From: WHSP01 sp040905505
Lineage (GTDB): Bacteria > Gemmatimonadota > Gemmatimonadetes > Longimicrobiales > Longimicrobiaceae
Direction of reading: 5' to 3'
DNA: 48,297 nucleotides
Assembly (NCBI GenBank): GCA_040905505.1
Contig: JBBDRL010000036.1
Span: forward strand, 1-48,297
Of this stretch, positions 8,383-16,113 are shown piece after piece. Every line of letters begins with the position of its first letter. Position 1 is the first letter of the stretch. Both the position numbers and the translations under genes were made by a program. Under the pieces are notes generated by a model, which was not told where the DNA came from, made no database searches, and saw only the letters and a program-made list of their open reading frames with translations.

Positions 8383-9278
8383 TGCCTCGCGCCAGGCTCT
8401 TCCCGGGACTGCCGCTGATGCTCGTTCTGCTCGTCAGCGGGTGTGATCGCGGTGGGCAAGCCGCTGTATCCGATGCACCGGTCTGCCGGGTGGCTCAACC
8501 GCCCGTCATGCTTCCCGACCGGATCCCCGAGTCGAGTGGGGTCGCCGTCAGTCGCACCCACGAATCGGTCATCTGGACGCACAACGACTCGGGGTCCGAG
8601 CCGACGCTTTACGCCGTCAACTCGGCGGGCCGGCTCCTCGGCCAGGTCTTGGTCCGGGGGGCAGAGCAGGTGGATTGGGAGGACATCGCTATCGCCGACT
8701 GTGATCCGGCCGACTGCATCTACATCGCCGATATCGGGGACAACCAGGCACGGCGCTCCGAAGTCACGATCTATCGGGTGCCCGAGCCGCATCCGACTGA
8801 TAGCGAGACGCTCGCCGTAGAGGCATTCCCGATGCGTTACCCCTCCGGGCCGCGCGACGCCGAGGCGCTCTTCGTTCTTCCCTCCGGCGAGCTCTTCGTC
8901 GTCACCAAGGGCGAGAACGCGCCGATCGAGCTGTTCAGGTACCCAGGTCCCCTGCGCGCGGACGAGACCGCGGAGCTCGAGCGCCTGGCGACGCTCAGTA
9001 CGCGTCCCGCGCCTCTCCCGGATCGCGTTACGGGCGCTTCGGCCAGCATCGGGGGAGAGTGGACGGCGATCCGCACCTACACCTCGATTCTGATCTTCCG
9101 GACCGCGGATCTCCTGGGCTCGGAGACAACGCCGTCCTTCAACGTCGATCTTTCATCGGTCGGCGAGGTGCAGGGTGAGGCCGTCGGTTTCGCGGTGGAC
9201 GGCAGCATGGTCGTCACCAGCGAGGGGGTCGGTGAGGGATTGCCGGGTACGATCGCCGTTGTCTGGTGCCCGCTCTGA
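8382..9278 (+). CDS. Lipoprotein with predicted beta-propeller-like repeats
   Basis: The protein has 298 residues. A short lipoprotein signal ends in LVSGC (lipid-modified C21). The rest is rich in short beta-strand-like blocks such as SSGVAVSRTHESVIWTHND, TLYAVNSAGRLLGQV and CIYIADIGDNQARR. The pattern suggests a six-bladed propeller related to SdiA-regulated, NHL or phytase-like-esterase folds. I cannot place it in a named family. The ATG shares its first base with the ppk1 stop, so it is translationally coupled to ppk1. It may act at the surface with the barrel-kinase protein; this is inference from operon position only. Confidence 0.7.
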   Translation: MPRARLFPGLPLMLVLLVSGCDRGGQAAVSDAPVCRVAQPPVMLPDRIPESSGVAVSRTHESVIWTHNDSGSEPTLYAVNSAGRLLGQVLVRGAEQVDWEDIAIADCDPADCIYIADIGDNQARRSEVTIYRVPEPHPTDSETLAVEAFPMRYPSGPRDAEALFVLPSGELFVVTKGENAPIELFRYPGPLRADETAELERLATLSTRPAPLPDRVTGASASIGGEWTAIRTYTSILIFRTADLLGSETTPSFNVDLSSVGEVQGEAVGFAVDGSMVVTSEGVGEGLPGTIAVVWCPL

Positions 9279-9485
9279 GGCGCGCCGGTCTGCTCCCGTC
9301 GATAACTGGCGGCCAGCGGCCGCGGGAGACGGGATCGTGAGCAGCCGGTAGCGTAAACTGACGTCGTCCGGTATTATGAAAGGGGGCCGATCGGCCCACA
9401 TCCCGCAAGACGTTCTCCGGTAGTCCATTACCCCGCCCGCAGTCTGGTCCGCTTCCCGGATGGAGAGGCTGCAAGGAGCTTCAAT

Positions 9486-12400
9486 TTGCGCCCGAATGGC
9501 TGGATCGTCGGCACGATAGCGCTCACCCTGCTCGTCGCGCTCGCGGTGCGTCCCGAAGCGCGGATGCCCGAGGGTCACCCTGCGTACGCACAACGCGCCA
9601 GTCCGATGGCGGAGTTGGCGCTGGAGGGGTGTTCGACGGTGGCCGCGCGTGAGGAATTCGAGGCGGCGGATTGCCTGCAGTCCGCGCGCATCGACCTCAT
9701 CGATGGGACGATCGATCTGGACCAGGCGATGCGACGGCTCGAGGCGTGTGCCGGTGTTCGCGAGGACCTCGAGGAGCTGGCCGCCAGGCAGGCCGCGCTC
9801 CGGGCTGACTGGTTCGCGGCGCGGAAGGCATTCGACGAGGAACTGGGGGAAGCGGAGTCGGCTGTGTACGAGAGCGTGCTCGCCACGCTGGGTCGAGAGC
9901 CGGCTCCCGTGGATAGAGCCGCTGTTGCGCGGCTACGGGCAGCTGGGGTGCGGCCATCGGGGATCGCCGCCTCGCGGGCCGCGGATGTGCTGGAGCAGCT
10001 CGGGTCGGACGCATCCCTGCGCGCCGATTTCCGCCAGGTGTTCGGAAATACGCGAGCCGACGCGCTCGATGCGATCGTATTGCGCGATGCGGATGCCGCC
10101 GTCGGAGCCGTCACGCTCGGGGAGAGCGTGGTGGTGCCCAACCTTCACCATCAGGCGGAGGTCGGGGATTCGGAACCGTCGGAGAGCCTGACGGATCCGA
10201 TAGTCGTCCCGCGCGTCGCCTATTCCGCTCGGGTCGCCACCGAACTGCGCCGCCTGGAGCTCGCCCGGCTCGACTATCTCGAATCCGCGGCCGTGGAGAA
10301 TCAGCGCACCGGGAGCATCCGGACGTTCGTTGCAACGTTGCGGGGTGGCGATGCGGAAGTCGCTGCCGCGGAGGAGCTGCGGCGGGCCGCCGAGCGGGAC
10401 GAGATGCGGATGGTGGAGCGGCTGCGCGTGCTCGATCGCCGCCTCGGCGTGGACCCCGTCCTCGGCAGGATGGCGGAGGAGAGCGTCGGGATCGCTGCGA
10501 CCGTGAATCAGGGTTGCCGGGCGGTGGCGCTCAGCCGACGCCGTTGGATCCGCACCGGAGCGGGCGTCGTGACGGGTCTGGTGGGGGCGGCTGGCGTCGT
10601 GATCGCGACGGGCGCTACCGGGACGTTGATCGGCGGAGTGACGATCGCCGCTGCCGTGGAGGCCACGCTCGGAGCCTATCTGATCGCCCGCTCCGAGCGT
10701 CTCGGCCCCACGGCCGTCGCCAGTGCCGAGCGCACCGCGACGCTGCCCGACGAGATCGCCGAGCAGCGCTTCGAGCGACCGCGTGGCGAGGCGGACGTCG
10801 AAGACGGAAGCGCCGGCGAAGGAGGCGGCGAATACGAGGAGTGGTTCGAGGATCTGGGCGAGGCCTACGAGCGTGAGGACCTGCACGGCGAGGGTATCGA
10901 AGAGGAGAGTGGAGAGTCGACGGACTCGCCTGCACGGCAGAACACCGTCCCCCCCGTTCTCCCGGTGCAGGTGCCCGAGGAGCTGCAGGAGCTCCCACCT
11001 CTCCTGGAGGCGGCCAGACTGACCGCTTCGAGCAGCGTTTCGCTGCCGGAGCTCCAGGAGCGTCTGGACGAGTTCCTGGCGCTCAGCGATCCATCGGCAT
11101 GGGCCCTGGAAGCCGAGACCGACGAGCCGATGAAGCCGGTCTCTCTCGCGGCGATGGTCGATGAGGCATCGACGGCGCTGCAACTCTGGGAGAATCGGCG
11201 GCGGCTGGCCGACGGGTTCGGCGCGTTCTTCATCCGAGCCGAGCTCGAGAGCCTTCCGGCCACGCGACAGAGCGAAGTCCTGCTGCGCGCGATGGGGCGC
11301 TACACGCACGACCGCACGCTGTTCGCCGGAAGCGCCGACGTCCACGAGCTAAGGGAGCGCCTGGCGCGCCGGCTCGTCACGCATTGCCGAGCCGGCGGAG
11401 CGGCGGGGGACCTCGTCCTGGCCGCGTGCACCGATGAAACCGCGCTTTCGATCATTCTGATCGCGGCGCTTCGCGACGCGGGTCTCTCCGTGCCCGCGGG
11501 GACGGAGCTCGGCGTTCAGGTATTCGACGCGCGGTTCGAAGCGGTCCTCTACTCGGCTGAGCGGAACGAGGTCTTCTCGCTGACGAAAGGCAGCACTCGG
11601 GAAGGGGTCGTCGCGCCGATCTTCCACCCGGCGACCTTTTACTACGGCTATCTCCTCGGGCACGGCGTCACGCCGGAGATCGACGTCGACGAACACCTGC
11701 TCATCGCCCTTCCTGATCGGCCGATGCCGGCGGAAGTCGCGGTCGAGGAATGCCGCGAGGGGGACGACGATCTGCTGAGCCGAGCGGTCGGGTGGCTCGG
11801 GTCCATGATCGGCGTTCGGCGCCTTTCGCCGCAGGAATGCGCTCGGGACGGCGCCGAGCGTGCGGGCAGTGAGGAACAGGAGGGCGGAATCGACGCTAAC
11901 GTCTCGATCCCGATGCCCCGCAATCCGCTGCAACCGAGCAGTGGCGGATCGTCCGGTGGCGGATCCGGGGGTGGCGGGAGCTCAGGCGGTTCACAGCCGC
12001 TGGCGGGAGCCGCGCCTGCCGATGCCGCTGGGGAAGGCTCCTCGTCGCCCACGGCCGGCGAACCCGGCGGCGGCGAAGGCGGCGAGGGCGGCGGCGAGGG
12101 CGGCGGTGAGGGCACTGAGGGCGAGGGGGCCGGTGAGGGCACAGGAACAGCGGCCGAGGGTGAGGCTGCCGGCGCTGAGGGCGCGGGAGAGGGCGGTGCA
12201 TCCGACGATTCCGGGGCGGCCCCGGCGGCCGGGGCAGATGGCGAGTCGGCCGGTGGTTCGGGAGAATCGGGCGCGGGCGGCCCTTCGGAGAGCCAGGGTA
12301 GCGGCGGCTCCGGCGGCTACGGCGTCGGGAACGTCGCGTTGCCTTCCGGTCCTAACCTGACCGAGATCGGGGCGGAGACGGTCCGGATGACCGCGAGGTA

Positions 12401-14255
12401 CGAGTCTGCGGGCGATCTCCGCGTCATGCCATGGCGCCTTCGCGAGGACGAGGGGATGATGACGGGCTCGTCGACGCGTGTCCTCTACGCCGACAACGAC
12501 CGGGCGCTCGGCCGATTCGGAGCCGACGATCTCTTCATCACCCTCTCGCCCGCCGAGGTCGAGGCGCAGCGGCGGATGCTGGAGGCCGACGCGTTCCCGA
12601 TCTATCCCGCAGACACGCGCTGTGACGCCAGGGACCTCCCTCCGCTGCGCGTGTTCCGGGGCGCCTCCACGGGACCGGACGGTTTCCGCTACGTCTTCTG
12701 CGACCACGACGAGGCGATGGTCATCTTCCGCCATCGCAGTGACGCCGAGAGTTACGCCGAGCTGAGCGCACCCGATCGGCCGCTGTATCTGTCGCGGCTC
12801 GCCGTCCAGCGTCTGGAGAGCTTCGAGCGCAGCCCGGAAGTGCAGCGGCTACAGGATTTCCTGCGGGATCCGAACGTGCTGCCGCAGTACGAGAAGGAAG
12901 AGATCTACGCGATGGGCAAGGCCGCCGGGGACCTGCTCGTCTTCCAGAATGCCGTCGAGTCCGCGCTCGTGCAGAGCATGAACGAGCTCGGCCCATCGGA
13001 GATTCGGGGCTACTACTACGACATGCATCGCGAGGTGCTCCAGGCGCCGTTATTCCTGACGATGGCGGAGGCCGTCTATCGCCTCAATCAGCGCCTCGCG
13101 TCGGACCCATTGCAGTCGCTCGCGTGGGCCGATGCGCAGCCGGAGCTCGCCCGGCGCGGGTTCTTCGATCTCTACCACCGCGTCGGCGGGATGATGGACT
13201 GGCCAGAGCGATGGGCCACGCTGCAACAGCGTTACGGCAGCGCGACCGATGCGCCAGCTCCCGCTGATCCGGACGGATCCTCGCTGGACTTCCTCCAGAT
13301 CCTGAGCGATCCGACCCGAGTCCAGGTGGACTGGAGTGCCGAGCGATCTGGCGACCCGTCGATTCACGATCGCCAGGTCATGGAAGGCATCGAGAGAACT
13401 CCGGAAGTGCTCGACGAGCCGACCGCCGCCGAGCAGATCGAGATGCAGGAGGAGGTCGAGCATCAGCGGGGCGGAACGGGCGGTCTCGGAAGCGCGGGCG
13501 AGGGAGAGAGCTTCGGGCCCGAGCAGGGACAGCGGCCGCTCCAGATGATTCATATCCGCATCGCCCCCGATAGCGGCGATCCCGATCGGCAGCGGCTGCC
13601 CGACGACAATCAGGTCCGCCCCGGAGGGACGGAGGGGCGTGAGCGCAAGCAGATGGAGGAGTCGGCGAGCCGGCAGGACGCGCAGCTATGGCTGAGCCCG
13701 CAGACATTCATCGAGGCCATTCTCTCGACGTGGGATACCGGGGAGCTCGATCCCGCCGCTGCGGAACGCATTCCGCCCGTATTACGATTCCACGAGCGCC
13801 TTCGTGAGCTCTTCCTCCGCGATCTGCACCCCGAGGGCGTCTACGACAATCGGCTTCGCGCGGCCATGCAGGTGTTTACCGACGGGGGTTGGCTGGAGTA
13901 TTCCGAAGCGCGGGCTGCGATGGGCGGCGGCTTCACCCGCGTCCGAGCCCGTGATACCGGCCGGTTCAGCGCCGCCTATTCGGGCAATCCGCCCATCAAC
14001 GATGCCGCGCAGATCGGGATACCGAACTTCTTCGACGAGGAGGGCGTCACCATTCCCGCCGACCTCTTCCCGGCCGTTCGCGAGCACTACACGAACGCGA
14101 TTCTCGGGATCTTCGATCTGGTCGGCGAGGATGCCGCGTCCGCGGCCCAGCCCCTCGAGGCACTCCCCATAGCGCCCGGCGAGACCGCGGCGGAGGACCG
14201 GGAGATCCTGGAGCGGAGCTTCGAGATCATCAGGGGACAGGCCGCCGAATGGTAG
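9486..14255 (+). CDS. Very large exported protein of unknown function with Gly/Glu-rich linker
   Basis: The protein has 1,589 residues and belongs to no family I recognise. The start is TTG 9486, supported by AAGGAG at 9473-9478. Residues 1-25 form a hydrophobic export signal or anchor. Residues about 40-340 are charged and probably helical or coiled-coil. Residues about 352-405 form a Gly/Ala-rich hydrophobic hairpin that could span a membrane twice. An acidic stretch follows (about 420-490). Near residues 630-760, C648 sits in a weakly transglutaminase-like context. Residues about 817-955 are an extreme Gly/Ser/Glu/Ala linker. A C-terminal region of about 630 residues has several conserved-looking blocks, for example FRYVFCDHDEAMVIFRHR. 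It stands alone after the polyphosphate group and ends shortly before the assembly gap. Confidence 0.8.
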   Translation: MRPNGWIVGTIALTLLVALAVRPEARMPEGHPAYAQRASPMAELALEGCSTVAAREEFEAADCLQSARIDLIDGTIDLDQAMRRLEACAGVREDLEELAARQAALRADWFAARKAFDEELGEAESAVYESVLATLGREPAPVDRAAVARLRAAGVRPSGIAASRAADVLEQLGSDASLRADFRQVFGNTRADALDAIVLRDADAAVGAVTLGESVVVPNLHHQAEVGDSEPSESLTDPIVVPRVAYSARVATELRRLELARLDYLESAAVENQRTGSIRTFVATLRGGDAEVAAAEELRRAAERDEMRMVERLRVLDRRLGVDPVLGRMAEESVGIAATVNQGCRAVALSRRRWIRTGAGVVTGLVGAAGVVIATGATGTLIGGVTIAAAVEATLGAYLIARSERLGPTAVASAERTATLPDEIAEQRFERPRGEADVEDGSAGEGGGEYEEWFEDLGEAYEREDLHGEGIEEESGESTDSPARQNTVPPVLPVQVPEELQELPPLLEAARLTASSSVSLPELQERLDEFLALSDPSAWALEAETDEPMKPVSLAAMVDEASTALQLWENRRRLADGFGAFFIRAELESLPATRQSEVLLRAMGRYTHDRTLFAGSADVHELRERLARRLVTHCRAGGAAGDLVLAACTDETALSIILIAALRDAGLSVPAGTELGVQVFDARFEAVLYSAERNEVFSLTKGSTREGVVAPIFHPATFYYGYLLGHGVTPEIDVDEHLLIALPDRPMPAEVAVEECREGDDDLLSRAVGWLGSMIGVRRLSPQECARDGAERAGSEEQEGGIDANVSIPMPRNPLQPSSGGSSGGGSGGGGSSGGSQPLAGAAPADAAGEGSSSPTAGEPGGGEGGEGGGEGGGEGTEGEGAGEGTGTAAEGEAAGAEGAGEGGASDDSGAAPAAGADGESAGGSGESGAGGPSESQGSGGSGGYGVGNVALPSGPNLTEIGAETVRMTARYESAGDLRVMPWRLREDEGMMTGSSTRVLYADNDRALGRFGADDLFITLSPAEVEAQRRMLEADAFPIYPADTRCDARDLPPLRVFRGASTGPDGFRYVFCDHDEAMVIFRHRSDAESYAELSAPDRPLYLSRLAVQRLESFERSPEVQRLQDFLRDPNVLPQYEKEEIYAMGKAAGDLLVFQNAVESALVQSMNELGPSEIRGYYYDMHREVLQAPLFLTMAEAVYRLNQRLASDPLQSLAWADAQPELARRGFFDLYHRVGGMMDWPERWATLQQRYGSATDAPAPADPDGSSLDFLQILSDPTRVQVDWSAERSGDPSIHDRQVMEGIERTPEVLDEPTAAEQIEMQEEVEHQRGGTGGLGSAGEGESFGPEQGQRPLQMIHIRIAPDSGDPDRQRLPDDNQVRPGGTEGRERKQMEESASRQDAQLWLSPQTFIEAILSTWDTGELDPAAAERIPPVLRFHERLRELFLRDLHPEGVYDNRLRAAMQVFTDGGWLEYSEARAAMGGGFTRVRARDTGRFSAAYSGNPPINDAAQIGIPNFFDEEGVTIPADLFPAVREHYTNAILGIFDLVGEDAASAAQPLEALPIAPGETAAEDREILERSFEIIRGQAAEW

Positions 14256-14305
14256 GGCAGGGAGTGCACCGCGGAGGCGGCTACGGCATTTCTAGCGCGT
14301 CGTCA

Positions 14306-14325
14306 ATTCCCGCGCAGGCGGGAAT
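14306..14325. repeat. Short palindromic repeat ATTCCC-N8-GGGAAT, dRS3-like
   Basis: The sequence is ATTCCC, eight bases, then GGGAAT, with an internal GCGCAGGC spacer that extends the hairpin. The same architecture defines the dRS3 element of Neisseria, and similar dispersed repeats occur in other genomes. It lies 50 bases after the stop of the 1,589-residue gene and could also act as a transcript-end hairpin. Confidence 0.7.
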
Positions 14326-14365
14326 CCAGTACGGTTTCGACCACTCCTGGCGCCACTTGCCCGTC

Positions 14366-14372
14366 ATTCCCG
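14366..14372. repeat. Second copy of the palindromic repeat, cut by the assembly gap
   Basis: ATTCCCG with a preceding CGTC repeats the left end of the element at 14306 and runs straight into the N block. The assembly therefore broke inside a dispersed repeat. Confidence 0.6.
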
Positions 14373-14472
14373 NNNNNNNNNNNNNNNNNNNNNNNNNNNN
14401 NNNNNNNNNNNNNNNNNNNNNNNNNNNNNNNNNNNNNNNNNNNNNNNNNNNNNNNNNNNNNNNNNNNNNNNN
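14373..14472. other. Scaffold gap of 100 N
   Basis: There are exactly 100 ambiguous bases, the default filler length of scaffolding software. The real distance, and any gene inside, are unknown, so genes on the two sides should not be read as direct neighbours. Confidence 0.98.
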
Positions 14473-14513
14473 CTGGGAAGACGAACGGTCGGGGTGGCGA
14501 GGAAGGACCGCGC

Positions 14514-15467
14514 TCAGTCGATCGGCTTGAGCCCTGCTACGATCTGCTCGCGTCGGGGTTCGAGGAAGGGCGGTAGAGCGATGTCTTCGCCGAGCGTCCG
14601 TGGATCCTCGTCCACGGCGAAGCCGGGGCCGTCGGTCGCAAGCTCGAAGAGAATGCCGTTCGGTTCGCGGAAGTAGAGCGAGCGGAAGTAGTATCGGTCG
14701 ACGGGTCCACTGTTGCGGATGCGCATCGTGTTGAGCCGTTCGGACCACGTGTCGTAGGCGTCGTCCGGAATCCGGAACGCCACGTGGTGAACGCCGCCGG
14801 CGCCGGGCCGGGCGATCGGCTGGTCCGGCTCGACCGCCACGTGAAGCTCCGCGTGCGGACCCCCACCAGCGCCCATCTCGTAGACGTGAACCGTGCGGCC
14901 CTTCAGGCGCGGGTGTTCATACTGGCGCACGGGTCGCATCTCCAGGACCTTCCGCAGAACCGTATCGGTCAGGCCGAGCTTCGGCACGCTCATCTGGACG
15001 GGACCCAGGCCGCGGATCTGGTGCTCGGCGGGAACGGGGCTTTCCTCCCAGGTGACGGGCGTATCGCCGCGGCCGCCGTCGTCGACGAGTGAGAGTCGCT
15101 GTCCCTCGGGGTCCTCGAAATCGAGCGTGAGGCGACCATCCACCTCAGTCGGGTCGTACGTGGTGAGTCCCTCATCCGCCAGTCGCCTTGCCCACCATTC
15201 GATCGAGTCCGCTCCACTCACGCGCAAACCCGTCCGCGTGAGGCTGTGCGTGCCACGCTGCTCGGCGGGTACGGGCCAGTCGAAGAACGTCAGGTCCGTT
15301 CCCGGCGACCCGACGGCGTCCGCGTAGAACAGGTGGTACGCACTGACGTCATCCTGATTGACGCTGCGCTTCACCAGCCGCATCCCCATCACCTGCACAT
15401 AGAACCGGTGATTTTCCCGGATCCGGGCCGAGACTGCGGTCAGGTGGTGTATGCCTTTCAGTTCCAT
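14514..15467 (-). CDS. VOC-family ring-cleaving dioxygenase (extradiol type, LinE/MhqO-like)
   Basis: The protein has 317 residues, the normal family length, built from two glyoxalase/VOC halves. Likely Fe(II) ligands are a His of the N-terminal IHHLT (H7/H8), a His in GVHHVAF (H227/H228) and E275 in ILFELATDG, matching the two-His-one-carboxylate triad. Such enzymes open hydroquinone or catechol-type rings with O2 and, in MhqO-like members, detoxify quinones. I chose ATG 15467 because the VOC strand starts there and AAGGA lies upstream. No aromatic-degradation genes are adjacent, so a stress or detoxification role is as likely as catabolism. Confidence 0.88.
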   Translation of the reverse strand: MELKGIHHLTAVSARIRENHRFYVQVMGMRLVKRSVNQDDVSAYHLFYADAVGSPGTDLTFFDWPVPAEQRGTHSLTRTGLRVSGADSIEWWARRLADEGLTTYDPTEVDGRLTLDFEDPEGQRLSLVDDGGRGDTPVTWEESPVPAEHQIRGLGPVQMSVPKLGLTDTVLRKVLEMRPVRQYEHPRLKGRTVHVYEMGAGGGPHAELHVAVEPDQPIARPGAGGVHHVAFRIPDDAYDTWSERLNTMRIRNSGPVDRYYFRSLYFREPNGILFELATDGPGFAVDEDPRTLGEDIALPPFLEPRREQIVAGLKPID

Positions 15468-15654
15468 CTCGATGCGTCCTTTTTCGCGGCGGGAGTACGG
15501 GCGGCGCGGGTGTCGGCGGCCAATGCCGGCACCTTCACGATGCAACGTCCCGACCAGTCGATGACGTGGTGTAGAACTTGCCCATCTCAGGGGCTGACGG
15601 GACCGGCCGATAGGCAAACCCGCTGGACCAATTCACCAGCAACAGGTAGCAACC

Positions 15655-16113
15655 ATTCAACGCAAGAGCCCGCACGAGGGGCCCTGCGCCCCAACCACGC
15701 GTGTACTGCTGATCGAAGACGACGAGCAGAGCCGCTCCACCCTGCAGGTCCTACTCGAGAAAGAGGGCTTCTCAGTGGAGGTGGCGGCCGATGGTCACAT
15801 TGGCATCGAGCTCGCCCGCGCCTTTCGACCGCACGTCGTTCTGCTGGACCTCGTGCTGCCTGGGCTGAACGGGTTCGATGCCGCGACGCTGCTGAAACGG
15901 GACGAGGAAACCGAGGATATCCCGCTCGTCGCCGTGACTGCGTCGTGGCTCGGCTCGGAGGCCGAACGCTTACGAGGTTTCGGTTTCGAGGGCGCGTTGC
16001 GCAAGCCATTCGGTGTCGAGCCGCTGCTCGAGGAGCTCGAGAAGGTTCTCAGGGCTGATGACGGAGAACCATCCCTGGCCGCCCACCAAGAAACGCCCCA
16101 GCATCGACAGTGA
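15655..16113 (+). CDS. Stand-alone response-regulator receiver protein, non-canonical start
   Basis: This is a complete CheY-like receiver with no output domain. It has the acidic pair in VLLIEDDEQ, the phosphoacceptor Asp in LLDLVLPGLNG, the switch Thr in VAVTAS and the conserved Lys in LRKPF. The frame is open from 15598 to the stop at 16113, but no ATG, GTG or TTG occurs in frame before the receiver; the first GTG (15775) would remove the acidic pair. ATT 15655, with a partial AGGT ribosome site ahead, is my best start (152 residues) but is uncertain. The 3' end overlaps the convergent amidohydrolase by 65 bases. No cognate histidine kinase is visible nearby. Confidence 0.75.
   Translation: MQRKSPHEGPCAPTTRVLLIEDDEQSRSTLQVLLEKEGFSVEVAADGHIGIELARAFRPHVVLLDLVLPGLNGFDAATLLKRDEETEDIPLVAVTASWLGSEAERLRGFGFEGALRKPFGVEPLLEELEKVLRADDGEPSLAAHQETPQHRQ

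Noticed and set aside
9933..11345. Open frame of 470 codons on the minus strand
   Set aside because: It is the antisense shadow of the 1,589-residue gene; codon-position GC bias keeps the opposite strand open, and the translation is Arg/Pro/His-rich with no family look.
15246..16058. Plus-strand frame of 270 codons across the dioxygenase start and the receiver gene
   Set aside because: It overlaps two better supported genes in another frame, and its translation is Arg/Ala-rich without domain features.
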